From: a virus
Length of the DNA: 21,638 bases
Reading direction: 5' to 3' (one strand)
Virus record (IMG/VR): IMGVR_UViG_3300030943_000187
Span: 1 to 21,638 of that record
Numbering within the stretch: the stretch's first letter is position 1; each line of letters starts with the position of its first letter. The notes under the pieces are model-generated. The model ran no database searches, was not told the origin of the DNA, and worked only from the letters and a program-made list of their open reading frames with translations. The position numbers were made by a program, and so were the translations under genes. This document shows, piece after piece, positions 1 through 8,237 of this stretch.

Positions 1-2997
1 AACGTAGAAAAACAAGGTAAATATGCTGGAGCATATATTTCTCTAGAATCAGTATTTGATGCATCAAGCTTATTATTCAATATTAAAGATGCGGGTCTTC
101 CTCTTGGATATACCCCAAATAAGTATTTTGCAGTAAAGTTGAACACAGATGCTCATGATACTACATCTTTATATTCTGATACTCATAACAATACAGGTAT
201 AGGAGCAGTTTTAGGTGAAACTCTATTAGATAGATTGAACGTATTCGGTAATCAGTCTGTATTTAACCCTTATGATGCTACTACAATTTTAAACATTGAT
301 GGAAAAACAGCTGGTTCAGCTGCTAGACTATCACTATCTTTAGGTAGACATCAGAATGCTATTAATAAAATTTGGAATTTCGACATATCTCCTAATTATG
401 AAGGTGTAAAAATATTCGGATTAGAAAATTCAATTGATCATGCTGTTTTACATATGAACGTACTTCCAGGTATCGATAGTGCACCTACAGGTAGATTAAG
501 TGTAGGTAACGAAGATGGTGTAGCAAGTTTAGAAGTAGGTACAATCACACATGGTAGAGTAAGTATGGGACAAATACCAGCTTCTCTAACAGATGGTTGG
601 GCTGATTCATATATTGGATTCAATGCAAGAAGAAATGTAGCAGCTAACGGAACATGGTATTTTGACACAGATGGAACAAACAATGCAGGTTCTGTACTTT
701 GGAATTCAGTAAAAGATTCTGTTACCGGACTCAATATAAATTCTACAACTGGTAACACACAATCTACAAAAAGTGATACTTGGTTATTAGACGGCAGTGT
801 TTTATTCAAAAAAGGCACAGTATCTAATGATTCTGTGAAAATTCTTTTAAATTCTGCCAATCTTATAGAAAGTAATGCAAATAAATTACCGGATTTAGTT
901 ATCGGTGCAGATTATACATTTAACTTTAACGATAAGACATCAGGTATCGGTTTAGGAAATGGTGTACCAATAGAATGGCTTGGTTCGCATGGAGGTAATC
1001 CTATTCAAGCATCTGGTTTCAGATTAGTGAATACCGAAGTAAATGACACAAGCTCTATATTTAGCATACAAAATAGAACTAAAGAAGACACTTGGTGGAA
1101 CGATATCATAAGATTCTACGGCGGAAATAACACAAAAGCTAAAACGTATCAAGGCTCTGTTGTAATAGGAGGTATTACTAATACATCTACACCAACAGAT
1201 ACTTTTACAGATGCTATGCTAAATATTGTTGGTAATTATGCACTAACAGGAGGTAAAGACTTATTAAGTATAGTAACTAATACGTTTGATACAGCATTAA
1301 CTGTACTATCTAACGGTGATTTCCAACTTAATAAATTAGTGTATCTTACAGAATATCAGAATAATGTATTAGTAACATCCGGAGGAGATTTATTGAATAC
1401 TTATTCATTACCCGATACTCCCAATAAAGTAGATGTGTCAAAAGCTACAGTTCCAGATACTACAACAGATGCTGCAAATCTTATTGCATCTCTAGATGAC
1501 TTAGTAACTGATCCAACTTTATTGGCGCCACTAATAGATGAACATAATATAGCAACTAATGAATCATTAAAATGGCTCATTGACTTTGCTAATGCAGTAA
1601 AACTTAGATTCAAAGACACGTATGCTAAGACCGAAACTTATGCTAAGACCGAAACTTATACTAAAGATGAAGTCGATGCAGAACTAGCAGCCGGAACAGA
1701 TAAAACACCGGTTGGTGTAATAGTTGCATGGCCTGGTCCTGTAATACCTACTGGATGGCATGAATGTGAAAACACAACACTCTTCCAGCATCCAAGTTAT
1801 GGAGCACCGGGTAATCAGGCTTTATTTGACGCAATAGGAGGTGATAGCTCACCTTATGGATTCGGAGCAGGACTTTATTCACATGCATTTAGACTGCCAT
1901 ATATTCCACCAATGGGAGCTCCTACTGTAGCAGACCCAACCAGAGTTGTAAGTTTAACTTTAGTAAATGGAGGAACAGGATATGCAACAGGTTCAGCCAC
2001 GGTAGGTAACATATCATATGGTGGAACGTATCCAAAGGCGCATCTTACAGTTAGTGGAGGTATTATTACTGCTATAGAACTTTTAGATTCACAAGCAGGT
2101 TTTGCAGATGGTATAGTTGGTACTATTATACAGGGTTCGGCTAATAATGCTACATGTATAATGCATACAGCTAAGATTGGATATGTAGGAGGTGTAATAA
2201 ATCAAGGATTACGTATTGAACAAACACCAGCTCATATACACACAGTAAATGGCATAAGATTGGAAACGATAGATGGTACAGGTAGTCAATCTGGACCAGA
2301 AGGTGGTATATCTGGAGGTAGTGCAATTACTACAACTTCAGTAGGTAATGACATGACACACAATAACTTGAGCCCATTTGCATCTATGAAATGGATCATA
2401 AAAACAGGAACTCTAACTTTAGCTACTCCTACATATACTCCTCCTACTGTATTTACTTATGCTGCTACGACTGTATTAGCAGAAAGCGCAATAGCAAATG
2501 GTAACGTATCAGATGATGGTGGTTCTACTGTATCAGCTAAAGGATTCGTAGTTAATACTACTGGTAATCCTACTATGTCAGATACTGTAGTACCCGGAGG
2601 TTCAGGATTAGGATCATTCTTCGTAACGTTATCAGGATTGACAGTAGAAACTACATACTATATTAAAGCATTTGCTACTAATACAACTGGCACAAGCTTT
2701 GGTGCAGAACAAACCTTTACTACAACTGCCGCAATAGTAGATAACTACATAAATGTTGCCCAGACAGGCCCAGATAGTGTACAAGTATATAGTACATTCT
2801 TCGTTAACAGTAATATCGAAGCACATGTAAATGTGACATATGATGATTCTTCAACATCTACTGAATTTATCACAATTAACTATGGCGATACATCAGCTAA
2901 TGCATATGGCCTAGGATCAGGATCTAATATAGTAGCAGTATATATAAATTCTTTGAATATAACATCAGATAGCATGTACAATTACATAATCTTATAA
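1..2997 (+). CDS. Large tail fibre / collar-domain receptor-binding protein, 5' end outside the window
   Basis: The frame is open from base 1, so the true start lies upstream; 998 residues are visible and any internal start such as the TTG at 139 is probably not real. The first ~540 visible residues are Gly/Asn/Thr-rich, beta-type fibre sequence. Around residues 541-560 there is a YAKTET-type repeat like those that precede collar domains. A phage tail-collar domain follows: GVIVAWPG at about 572-579, FRLP at about 630 and the closing WIIKTG near 798-803. It is interrupted by an inserted segment with a GGTGY motif (about 645-720). A fibronectin-type domain (about 820-910), ending in the YYIKAFATN and TFTT signature, and a ~85-residue terminal domain complete the protein. 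The role is probably host-receptor binding, by analogy with T4 short-tail-fibre collar proteins. The family call is firm; the exact fibre type is not determined. Confidence 0.85.
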   Translation, partial: NVEKQGKYAGAYISLESVFDASSLLFNIKDAGLPLGYTPNKYFAVKLNTDAHDTTSLYSDTHNNTGIGAVLGETLLDRLNVFGNQSVFNPYDATTILNIDGKTAGSAARLSLSLGRHQNAINKIWNFDISPNYEGVKIFGLENSIDHAVLHMNVLPGIDSAPTGRLSVGNEDGVASLEVGTITHGRVSMGQIPASLTDGWADSYIGFNARRNVAANGTWYFDTDGTNNAGSVLWNSVKDSVTGLNINSTTGNTQSTKSDTWLLDGSVLFKKGTVSNDSVKILLNSANLIESNANKLPDLVIGADYTFNFNDKTSGIGLGNGVPIEWLGSHGGNPIQASGFRLVNTEVNDTSSIFSIQNRTKEDTWWNDIIRFYGGNNTKAKTYQGSVVIGGITNTSTPTDTFTDAMLNIVGNYALTGGKDLLSIVTNTFDTALTVLSNGDFQLNKLVYLTEYQNNVLVTSGGDLLNTYSLPDTPNKVDVSKATVPDTTTDAANLIASLDDLVTDPTLLAPLIDEHNIATNESLKWLIDFANAVKLRFKDTYAKTETYAKTETYTKDEVDAELAAGTDKTPVGVIVAWPGPVIPTGWHECENTTLFQHPSYGAPGNQALFDAIGGDSSPYGFGAGLYSHAFRLPYIPPMGAPTVADPTRVVSLTLVNGGTGYATGSATVGNISYGGTYPKAHLTVSGGIITAIELLDSQAGFADGIVGTIIQGSANNATCIMHTAKIGYVGGVINQGLRIEQTPAHIHTVNGIRLETIDGTGSQSGPEGGISGGSAITTTSVGNDMTHNNLSPFASMKWIIKTGTLTLATPTYTPPTVFTYAATTVLAESAIANGNVSDDGGSTVSAKGFVVNTTGNPTMSDTVVPGGSGLGSFFVTLSGLTVETTYYIKAFATNTTGTSFGAEQTFTTTAAIVDNYINVAQTGPDSVQVYSTFFVNSNIEAHVNVTYDDSSTSTEFITINYGDTSANAYGLGSGSNIVAVYINSLNITSDSMYNYIIL
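1621..1656 (+). repeat. Perfect 18-nt tandem duplication in the tail-fibre gene
   Basis: Two identical 18-nt units (1621-1638 and 1639-1656) each encode YAKTET. A third, degenerate copy at 1657-1674 encodes YTKDEV. The repeat sits just before the collar domain, where such motifs are usual in tail fibres. Exact DNA identity suggests a recent duplication. Confidence 0.9.
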
Positions 2998-3011
2998 AAA
3001 TTAAATAAATT

Positions 3012-3788
3012 ATGAAAACTTATTTTTTAATATTCGCAGTAATAATGTCATTATTATTTCTTAGACAATGTCAGACTAATAAAGATAAAGATCGAGAAAT
3101 TACACGTCTTAATCAAAATCTCACGGCACAAAATGATACAATATCTAAATACGTTGCTAGTAATGGCAACTTAGTAACAAAGATCAATGGGTACGTGTTC
3201 GATATTAAAAAAGACAAAGCCACTATACAAGAACTTGCTGGTGAAAACTATAAGCTAAAAGGCACTGTAGCAGTATTAGATGCTAAGATAGTTGAACTTA
3301 CAAATAAAAAGATACCTAGTACAGTCGTTTCTACGTCTGATTCAACCGGGAATATTTTAATGGCTGATTCTACTGTATACAATAAGAATAATTACGTTAA
3401 GTTTTATGCAAGCGTACCATACAGTATCATAAATAAGAAGATTGATTCTCCTAACAAATCTGATATACATCCAATTTTGACAACAGGTGATGTTACATAT
3501 AGAAGAGAATCTGCTATGGAATTATTTGCAAGATTTCAAGAAGAAAAAGGAGCTATGAAATTAATCGTAGAATCTCCAAATAAAAGCATCATAATAACTG
3601 ACATAAAAGGAGGAGTAATTAGAGGAGAAGATTTGCCATCATCTATGAGAATGGAAGCAAGAAAAAACTGGGGATTCGGTTATTCAGTCGGCGCAGGCTT
3701 AGGATATGATCCATTTTCAACAAGAATGATGCCAGTTATATATGTCGGCATAGGTATAAATTATACACCAAAAAAGATACAGTTTTAA
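3012..3788 (+). CDS. Membrane-anchored coiled-coil protein with a beta-type C-terminus; spanin candidate
   Basis: 258 residues. The N-terminus has a short Lys, a hydrophobic segment (about residues 3-17) and then Cys20, which might be a lipidation site, although the preceding residues LFLRQ are not a standard lipobox. Residues ~25-95 are charged and heptad-like, suggesting a long coiled coil. The last ~35 residues alternate hydrophobic and small residues (GYSVGAGLGY, then VIYVGIGINY) and end in Phe, resembling outer-membrane beta-strands with a terminal aromatic. An inner-membrane anchor, a periplasmic coil and an outer-membrane-like end fit a spanin-type lysis protein bridging both membranes, but this is inference. 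It could also be a virion or cell-envelope protein. It lies 14 nt after the tail fibre, and its start is preceded by an A/T-rich stretch with no Shine-Dalgarno. The next gene overlaps its stop (TAATG). Confidence 0.75.
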   Translation: MKTYFLIFAVIMSLLFLRQCQTNKDKDREITRLNQNLTAQNDTISKYVASNGNLVTKINGYVFDIKKDKATIQELAGENYKLKGTVAVLDAKIVELTNKKIPSTVVSTSDSTGNILMADSTVYNKNNYVKFYASVPYSIINKKIDSPNKSDIHPILTTGDVTYRRESAMELFARFQEEKGAMKLIVESPNKSIIITDIKGGVIRGEDLPSSMRMEARKNWGFGYSVGAGLGYDPFSTRMMPVIYVGIGINYTPKKIQF

Positions 3789-5755
3789 TGAGATCATCAA
3801 CGCTCTTACAACTTTCACCATATATTCTTCTTGAATATATTTACGGTGATGCAACAAGCACTTACGCAGCATCATCTGTAAAATTGTCAAGATTGACTAA
3901 TGAGTATACAGGAGAACGAACATTCCTAAATGGACATGCATCTAAAAACGTCACTGGAAATGTACTAGATAACACTGGTACAAATCTTAGTGGTGCAAAC
4001 TGGGTGTCTCTAGATAGAGATGTTCCAGTTCCCTATATTTCTCAGGATGCTAAAATGACATTCACTGATCTTACACCAATTCTATCATCTTTAAATGTTG
4101 TATATGATACTGTAAGATTCCATATACAGAGCGGATATAATTTTGATAATGTAGAAGGATTACTACTTCAATCATATGTAAGAGAAGCTAAAACTAGTAA
4201 GATGGCTAATCTGACTAGCAGTTTTGTTTTGAAAAGTACAGATCGTATCCTGTTTAATGCAACACCATTCTATATGACTGATCGTGTATATGATCGTTAC
4301 ATCGATATTCTTATACCCTCAGTTAAAGTAGCAAATGATGACTATTATGCTAATCCTGCGAATAAAAATTCAATCGGAGGACAATATTCATCAGATGGAA
4401 ATGGATTCTTGATAAACAGTAACATTTATGTAAAAGCTACAGAAATTGATTCTATTAGTAAGAAAAATGGCATAACATATTTTAAGACTAATGCTGCTTA
4501 TACTGTAACAATTAGACAGGATGACATCTATAATTCAGTATCTGCTATAGTAAAAGAAGCTGCAGACGGTGATTACTTTGAGTTTTATCCGACTAATAAT
4601 GGATCATTCATAGAAGAACTTATTTTTGACTTAAATTCACAAGGAGGAAATTATGTAGTCATAAATCAGATAGACATTATAGAGCAAGTAGGATTTGAAT
4701 TTGTTAATACATTCTCATTTACTAATATGCAAAGTACAGGTTTTGATGCACCTTACACATTCAGACCAATTTTGAAATATGCCGATGTATCACCTTCTTT
4801 TTCTATTGAGTATACTGCACGTATTTACAATACTGAAAATGCATTCCAGATAATAAAAAAGGCTGCAACTACATCGTATAATCCAAAGAAGTATGGAAAG
4901 AATATGGAAAGAATTGCATTAAGTAATGTTACATCTCCATTAAAAGTCTATAACAAAGTGTATAGCGGACAAAAAATTGAATATGCTGCTTCTAGCACCA
5001 CTCAATTTAATACGATCTATGTACCTGTATATTATGACAGTAAAAATCTATTTGTTGGATCAAAGAATGTGTTAGCTGAAGGAGCAAATCCTCTTAGTCC
5101 AAACTTTAATGCGAATGATGTATTCTTCGGTCAAGGATATGCTAGAATCTATTTGGGTAACTTTGATCAATACTTTAAATTTTCAATTCACCAATTAGTA
5201 TCAAAAACAAATTCATTAGATGATGTCGATCTTTCTAAATTGGACGTAAGTATAGCATTTGAAGATATATACGGCAAGCTATTTACAATTCCTGCATTGC
5301 CAAGTACTACAGAAAACGATAAATATCATGGAGAAGTCGTATTTAAAATAGATGCAAATGTGAAAACAAGAATTGGTCTAACAACTGGTTCTACAAAATC
5401 ATTCTATATTCTTAGTACTACTAATACATCAGAAAATATAAAGCTTTATTCTGGCACTGTACAAACTGACGATAATATGACTAATGAAGCAAGTAGAATC
5501 ACATCTATTGGATCACAAGCTATAACTCTAAAAGATTTAGCTACTATAAATAGTACTGCTACAACCCAGACAATTGATACAAACCTAAATATAGCTACTT
5601 CAAGCAATTCTATACTTTCTCAGATAAATCAAATGAATGTTGCTACAGTACAAACTAGTTCTAATACACAAGTCATAAATCCAGTGATACCAGGTTTCAC
5701 GACAGATGATAACGCACAAAGCATGATGGCTATATCACCAATAACAACTACTTAA
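3788..5755 (+). CDS. Putative virion structural protein, 655 aa, family not recognised
   Basis: 655 residues with no signal peptide, membrane segment or enzyme motif that I can recognise. Composition is rich in Asn, Thr, Ser, Tyr and aromatic residues and looks like an extended all-beta virion protein. The C-terminal ~90 residues are Thr/Ser/Asn/Gln-rich and of low complexity. Its start overlaps the previous stop, and the following tail-tube/baseplate-like gene begins 2 nt after its stop, so it is translated in the structural block. A baseplate or fibre-attachment role fits this position between a tail fibre and a tail-tube-like gene, but no homologue is identified. The gene is certainly real: long, uninterrupted and tightly packed. 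Confidence 0.75.
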   Translation: MRSSTLLQLSPYILLEYIYGDATSTYAASSVKLSRLTNEYTGERTFLNGHASKNVTGNVLDNTGTNLSGANWVSLDRDVPVPYISQDAKMTFTDLTPILSSLNVVYDTVRFHIQSGYNFDNVEGLLLQSYVREAKTSKMANLTSSFVLKSTDRILFNATPFYMTDRVYDRYIDILIPSVKVANDDYYANPANKNSIGGQYSSDGNGFLINSNIYVKATEIDSISKKNGITYFKTNAAYTVTIRQDDIYNSVSAIVKEAADGDYFEFYPTNNGSFIEELIFDLNSQGGNYVVINQIDIIEQVGFEFVNTFSFTNMQSTGFDAPYTFRPILKYADVSPSFSIEYTARIYNTENAFQIIKKAATTSYNPKKYGKNMERIALSNVTSPLKVYNKVYSGQKIEYAASSTTQFNTIYVPVYYDSKNLFVGSKNVLAEGANPLSPNFNANDVFFGQGYARIYLGNFDQYFKFSIHQLVSKTNSLDDVDLSKLDVSIAFEDIYGKLFTIPALPSTTENDKYHGEVVFKIDANVKTRIGLTTGSTKSFYILSTTNTSENIKLYSGTVQTDDNMTNEASRITSIGSQAITLKDLATINSTATTQTIDTNLNIATSSNSILSQINQMNVATVQTSSNTQVINPVIPGFTTDDNAQSMMAISPITTT

Positions 5756-5756
5756 T

Positions 5757-6305
5757 ATGATACTTAACGCAAAAAATAATGCATTCGTATTTACTTTACC
5801 GAAAGGATTTATAAGTGATAAGCTTGAAGACAAATATAGCTTTTATCTAAAGAGATTGCCAACACCTTTCGATACTATATCTACATATTTAAGTCATACA
5901 ATACAATCTGTAACTTTTCCTCAAGTTAGTGCTACACCAGTAGAACAAACATTGGATAAAGTACCACAGTATTACAGACAATCTTTCGATATTGAACGAT
6001 TAATATCGAAAGAATTTACTGTAAACTTTAAATTAGCTGACGGATACTTAAACTACTGGATTCTTTTTGAACAATTCATGGAGAATATGCAGATGACAAA
6101 GAAGACACCTGAATATTCACCCGATATGAATCTTCGTTTTCTAGACAGGGATGGATATCAATTAGTAAGTGTCAATTTTGTTCAACCGTTCATTCTTAAC
6201 ATAGATTCAATAGACATGTCATATGCATCAGTAGGATATGAATTTAAAACCTTTGGAATGACATTCAAGTATAATCAATTTAAAATAAATGTAGATTTAG
6301 ACTGA
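5757..6305 (+). CDS. Tail-tube / baseplate-like protein
   Basis: 182 residues. The pattern resembles tail-tube-fold proteins of contractile phages: an early segment PTPFDTISTYLSHTIQSVTF, then KEFTVNFKLADGYLNYWILF, a strand around LRFLDRDGYQLVSVNF, and a closing alternation MSYASVGYEFKTFGMTF. These alternating strands with a central helix fit the tube/Hcp-type fold used by tube, tube-initiator and baseplate proteins. This is recognition of overall pattern, not a confirmed family hit. The gene starts 2 nt after the 655-aa structural gene and its stop overlaps the next start (ATGA). A T4 gp19, gp48 or gp54 equivalent is possible; I cannot choose between them. Confidence 0.6.
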   Translation: MILNAKNNAFVFTLPKGFISDKLEDKYSFYLKRLPTPFDTISTYLSHTIQSVTFPQVSATPVEQTLDKVPQYYRQSFDIERLISKEFTVNFKLADGYLNYWILFEQFMENMQMTKKTPEYSPDMNLRFLDRDGYQLVSVNFVQPFILNIDSIDMSYASVGYEFKTFGMTFKYNQFKINVDLD

Positions 6306-6769
6306 TGAGTGAAAATTGGAAAGATAAAGTACAGAAAGATATTTATGAACATGATTTCTATTTGATAACTTTCGAAGAGTATGGGAGTAAATATTATGAA
6401 GAAATTAATAGATATGTCAAAGAGGGCGGCGGTGCTTTGTATAATATACAGTATGAAACTGATCAGCAAGGTGTACATTCTACACTTGTGATACAAGTTA
6501 TGGAAAATGAATTAATAACTCGACAATATCGTATAGATATAAAGAATGATAAATTGATTACTGTCGCAGTCAATATGGGGCATAAAACAAATCTTATGAC
6601 AGAAAAACTTAGACCACTGATTAACTATATCAGAAATTCCGATGAGATTCAATGGTATCTGTCTGGAGTAGCAAATAGATGTACGTTAAATGATTGGACA
6701 GAAAAAGGAAAATCATGGGCTATGCATGAATATAGAGGAGCTGCATTAAGCAAGAAATATGGGTTTTGA
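6305..6769 (+). CDS. Hypothetical protein with C-terminal LSKKYGF tail
   Basis: 154 residues, soluble, mixed charge, no recognised domain. The start overlaps the stop of the preceding tail-tube-like gene (ATGA), implying coupled translation. It ends in YRGAALSKKYGF, which closely matches the ending HRGILLSKKFGF of the otherwise dissimilar protein at 8234-8743, and the DNA of the two ends is also alike. The shared ending may be a common small fold or a functional tail. Function unknown. A short noncoding gap with an A/T-rich pre-start region separates it from the next gene. Confidence 0.75.
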   Translation: MSENWKDKVQKDIYEHDFYLITFEEYGSKYYEEINRYVKEGGGALYNIQYETDQQGVHSTLVIQVMENELITRQYRIDIKNDKLITVAVNMGHKTNLMTEKLRPLINYIRNSDEIQWYLSGVANRCTLNDWTEKGKSWAMHEYRGAALSKKYGF

Positions 6770-6806
6770 CATTATAGATATATACTAAAAATTAAATATA
6801 ATGCAA

Positions 6807-7139
6807 ATGAAAACGTTTAATGAAATGAGAGAAGAAAAAACTCTCAATGAATATATCGTTATCAACGAAGATGAATTTCAATTTCTTAACGAATCTGAAA
6901 AACAAGAACTGTCAGAAGTTCTAAAAGAGTTTGGAGATAAGAAAATATCTGAATTGGATGAAGGAATATTAGGCAGAATCTTTGGTGGAGTAACAGGATT
7001 TATAGTAGGACCAGCTATAGGTAAAGTTATAGCTTCAGCTCTAGGAGTAGATAAAGGTATCATATACGATATGCTTACATCTAGACTTGTGAGTACAGCA
7101 CTAGGATCAGCTATAGCAAAACATATTGGCTCTAAATGA
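6807..7139 (+). CDS. Small protein with internal-protein-like N-terminus and glycine-zipper C-terminus
   Basis: 110 residues from the ATG at 6807; an in-frame ATG at 6801 would add two. The N-terminus MKTFNEMREE resembles the MKTYQEFIAEA capsid-targeting sequence of T4 internal head proteins. Then comes an acidic helical region. ELDE|GILG near residues 49-56 fits the L-x-E|G/A cleavage rule of the T4 prohead protease gp21. After it the protein is Gly-rich, hydrophobic and weakly basic (GGVTGFIVGPAIGKVIASALG), like a glycine-zipper membrane segment. Inference: a head protein matured by cleavage that releases a membrane-active peptide of ~58 residues. A holin-type or other small membrane protein is the alternative. 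Its stop overlaps the RuvC-like start (ATGA). Confidence 0.7.
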   Translation: MKTFNEMREEKTLNEYIVINEDEFQFLNESEKQELSEVLKEFGDKKISELDEGILGRIFGGVTGFIVGPAIGKVIASALGVDKGIIYDMLTSRLVSTALGSAIAKHIGSK

Positions 7140-7756
7140 CATACATCGGAATAGATATGTCAAAAAATTCACCTGGTGTTTGTATACAGACTTCTGATGG
7201 ATACAGATTTCTCTCTTTTATACGTGGTCAAGACAAAGGGAAAATAGCTACTCACTATACAACTATGAAAGATAGAGGGGTAGAAATTTATTTTTACCCT
7301 AGTGTACAACCAGCTAAAATGGAATATTCAGAATCTGAAGTTTGGAAAGCTAATGATGCTATGGAATATGCAGAATGGATAATTTCTCATTTACCAGATG
7401 AAGCTGATGGAGTAGGAATAGAAGGATTCTCATACGGTTCAAGTGGAAACTCATTCATAGACATTGTAGGATACGGATATGCAGTACGTACCGCAATAGT
7501 AAAAAAGTACGGTAAAGATAAATTTTGTGTATTTTCGCCAGGAAATGTAAAGAAAATGGCAGGTAAAGGAAATGCGAATAAAGAGCTTATCATGGAATTT
7601 TTCATGAATTTAACGGAAGATAATAATGTTACGCATACTTTCTTTTGGAAAGGATTACATTCAGGAGAGATTGATAGAACTAAAAAACCTGTCGATGACA
7701 TTGTCGACTCATATTATATACAGAAATGTACATACGAAAAATTTACTAGCATTTAA
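7136..7756 (+). CDS. RuvC-like Holliday-junction resolvase / RNase H-fold nuclease
   Basis: 206 residues. The RNase H-fold acidic residues are in order: Asp7 in MTYIGIDMSKNSPG on the first strand, Glu96 in VGIEGFSYG, and the Asp cluster Asp187/188/191 in VDDIVDSYY at the end. Residues 139-149 (KKMAGKGNANK) match the basic loop found in RuvC-type resolvases before a helix. Family knowledge: these enzymes cut branched DNA with two metal ions. In a T4-type genome this job usually belongs to endonuclease VII, so this gene may replace it and clear branched DNA before packaging. The start overlaps the previous stop, and the next gene begins immediately after its stop. The identification is confident; the preferred substrate is not known. 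Confidence 0.85.
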   Translation: MTYIGIDMSKNSPGVCIQTSDGYRFLSFIRGQDKGKIATHYTTMKDRGVEIYFYPSVQPAKMEYSESEVWKANDAMEYAEWIISHLPDEADGVGIEGFSYGSSGNSFIDIVGYGYAVRTAIVKKYGKDKFCVFSPGNVKKMAGKGNANKELIMEFFMNLTEDNNVTHTFFWKGLHSGEIDRTKKPVDDIVDSYYIQKCTYEKFTSI

Positions 7757-8164
7757 ATGAAAGCTTTTGTCCCATTTCATCAACATCTTTTAGTACGTGG
7801 AACTATGAGAAACCCAATTATCGATCCATTAAAGTTAAACCTCTGGTTTAAATCTTTAGTTGAACTAGTAGACATGGAAATCTTAATGGCTCCGTGGTCT
7901 ATCTACGTAAACGATTTGGGAAATGAGGGCATAACGGGTATAGTTTGTCTTTCTACATCACATTCATCCCTACATGTGTGGGATAAACTTGAAGAACCTT
8001 TATTTCAATTCGATCTATATTCATGTAAACAATATGATGTAGATATTGTTATTTCATGGCTAAATGAAATGGACTTAATAGAATACGATTGGATGCTAAT
8101 AGACAGAAATTCAACGCTTTCATTACAAAAAACAGGTACAAATGGAACCGCTTTATCTCATTGA
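7757..8164 (+). CDS. speD: S-adenosylmethionine decarboxylase-like (SpeD family) protein
   Basis: 135 residues, the usual size of a class 1b prokaryotic AdoMet decarboxylase (Thermotoga enzyme 130). The core GITGIVCLSTSHSSLHVW followed by FDLYSC aligns with the family pattern GVSGVVVISESHLTIHTW ... DLFTC. Ser68, the expected self-cleavage and pyruvoyl-forming residue, is present, as are His69, His73 and Cys90, with the same Ser-to-His spacing of 5 and Cys only two residues further on. The residue before the Ser is Thr67 instead of the usual Glu, which might affect processing. Family role: making decarboxylated SAM for spermidine synthesis. Some SpeD relatives have changed substrate to ornithine or arginine, so the reaction is uncertain. 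The ATG directly follows the upstream stop. Confidence 0.75.
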   Translation: MKAFVPFHQHLLVRGTMRNPIIDPLKLNLWFKSLVELVDMEILMAPWSIYVNDLGNEGITGIVCLSTSHSSLHVWDKLEEPLFQFDLYSCKQYDVDIVISWLNEMDLIEYDWMLIDRNSTLSLQKTGTNGTALSH

Positions 8165-8237
8165 TAACGATCACGACTATATTACATGGGATAAGATTTG
8201 GTTTAACGTTGATGCAAATTATACAATTAGATCATGA
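8142..8237 (+). CDS. Possible 31-aa small ORF bridging the SpeD-like gene and the next gene
   Basis: This ORF starts in another frame inside the end of the SpeD-like gene, covers the 69-nt gap after it, and stops in an ATGA overlap with the start at 8234. The peptide is acidic and aromatic (MEPLYLIDNDHDYITWDKIW...). The overlap geometry is the same as between the confirmed genes here, which supports translation. It is short, has no recognised family and could instead be a chance reading frame. Confidence 0.35.
   Translation: MEPLYLIDNDHDYITWDKIWFNVDANYTIRS

Noticed and set aside
438-860. 140-aa minus-strand reading frame
   Set aside because: Lies wholly antisense to the tail-fibre gene, with no recognisable motif and no start context; a shadow frame.
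5545-5552. TATAAATA box on the plus strand
   Set aside because: Inside a structural gene and far from a start; the octamer also occurs inside the ligase-fusion gene at 16063, so it is expected by chance at this base composition.
6766-6786. TTGACA followed by TATACT before the 6807 gene
   Set aside because: The boxes are only 9 nt apart, not the ~17 nt needed for a sigma70-type promoter, and TTGACA overlaps the preceding stop.
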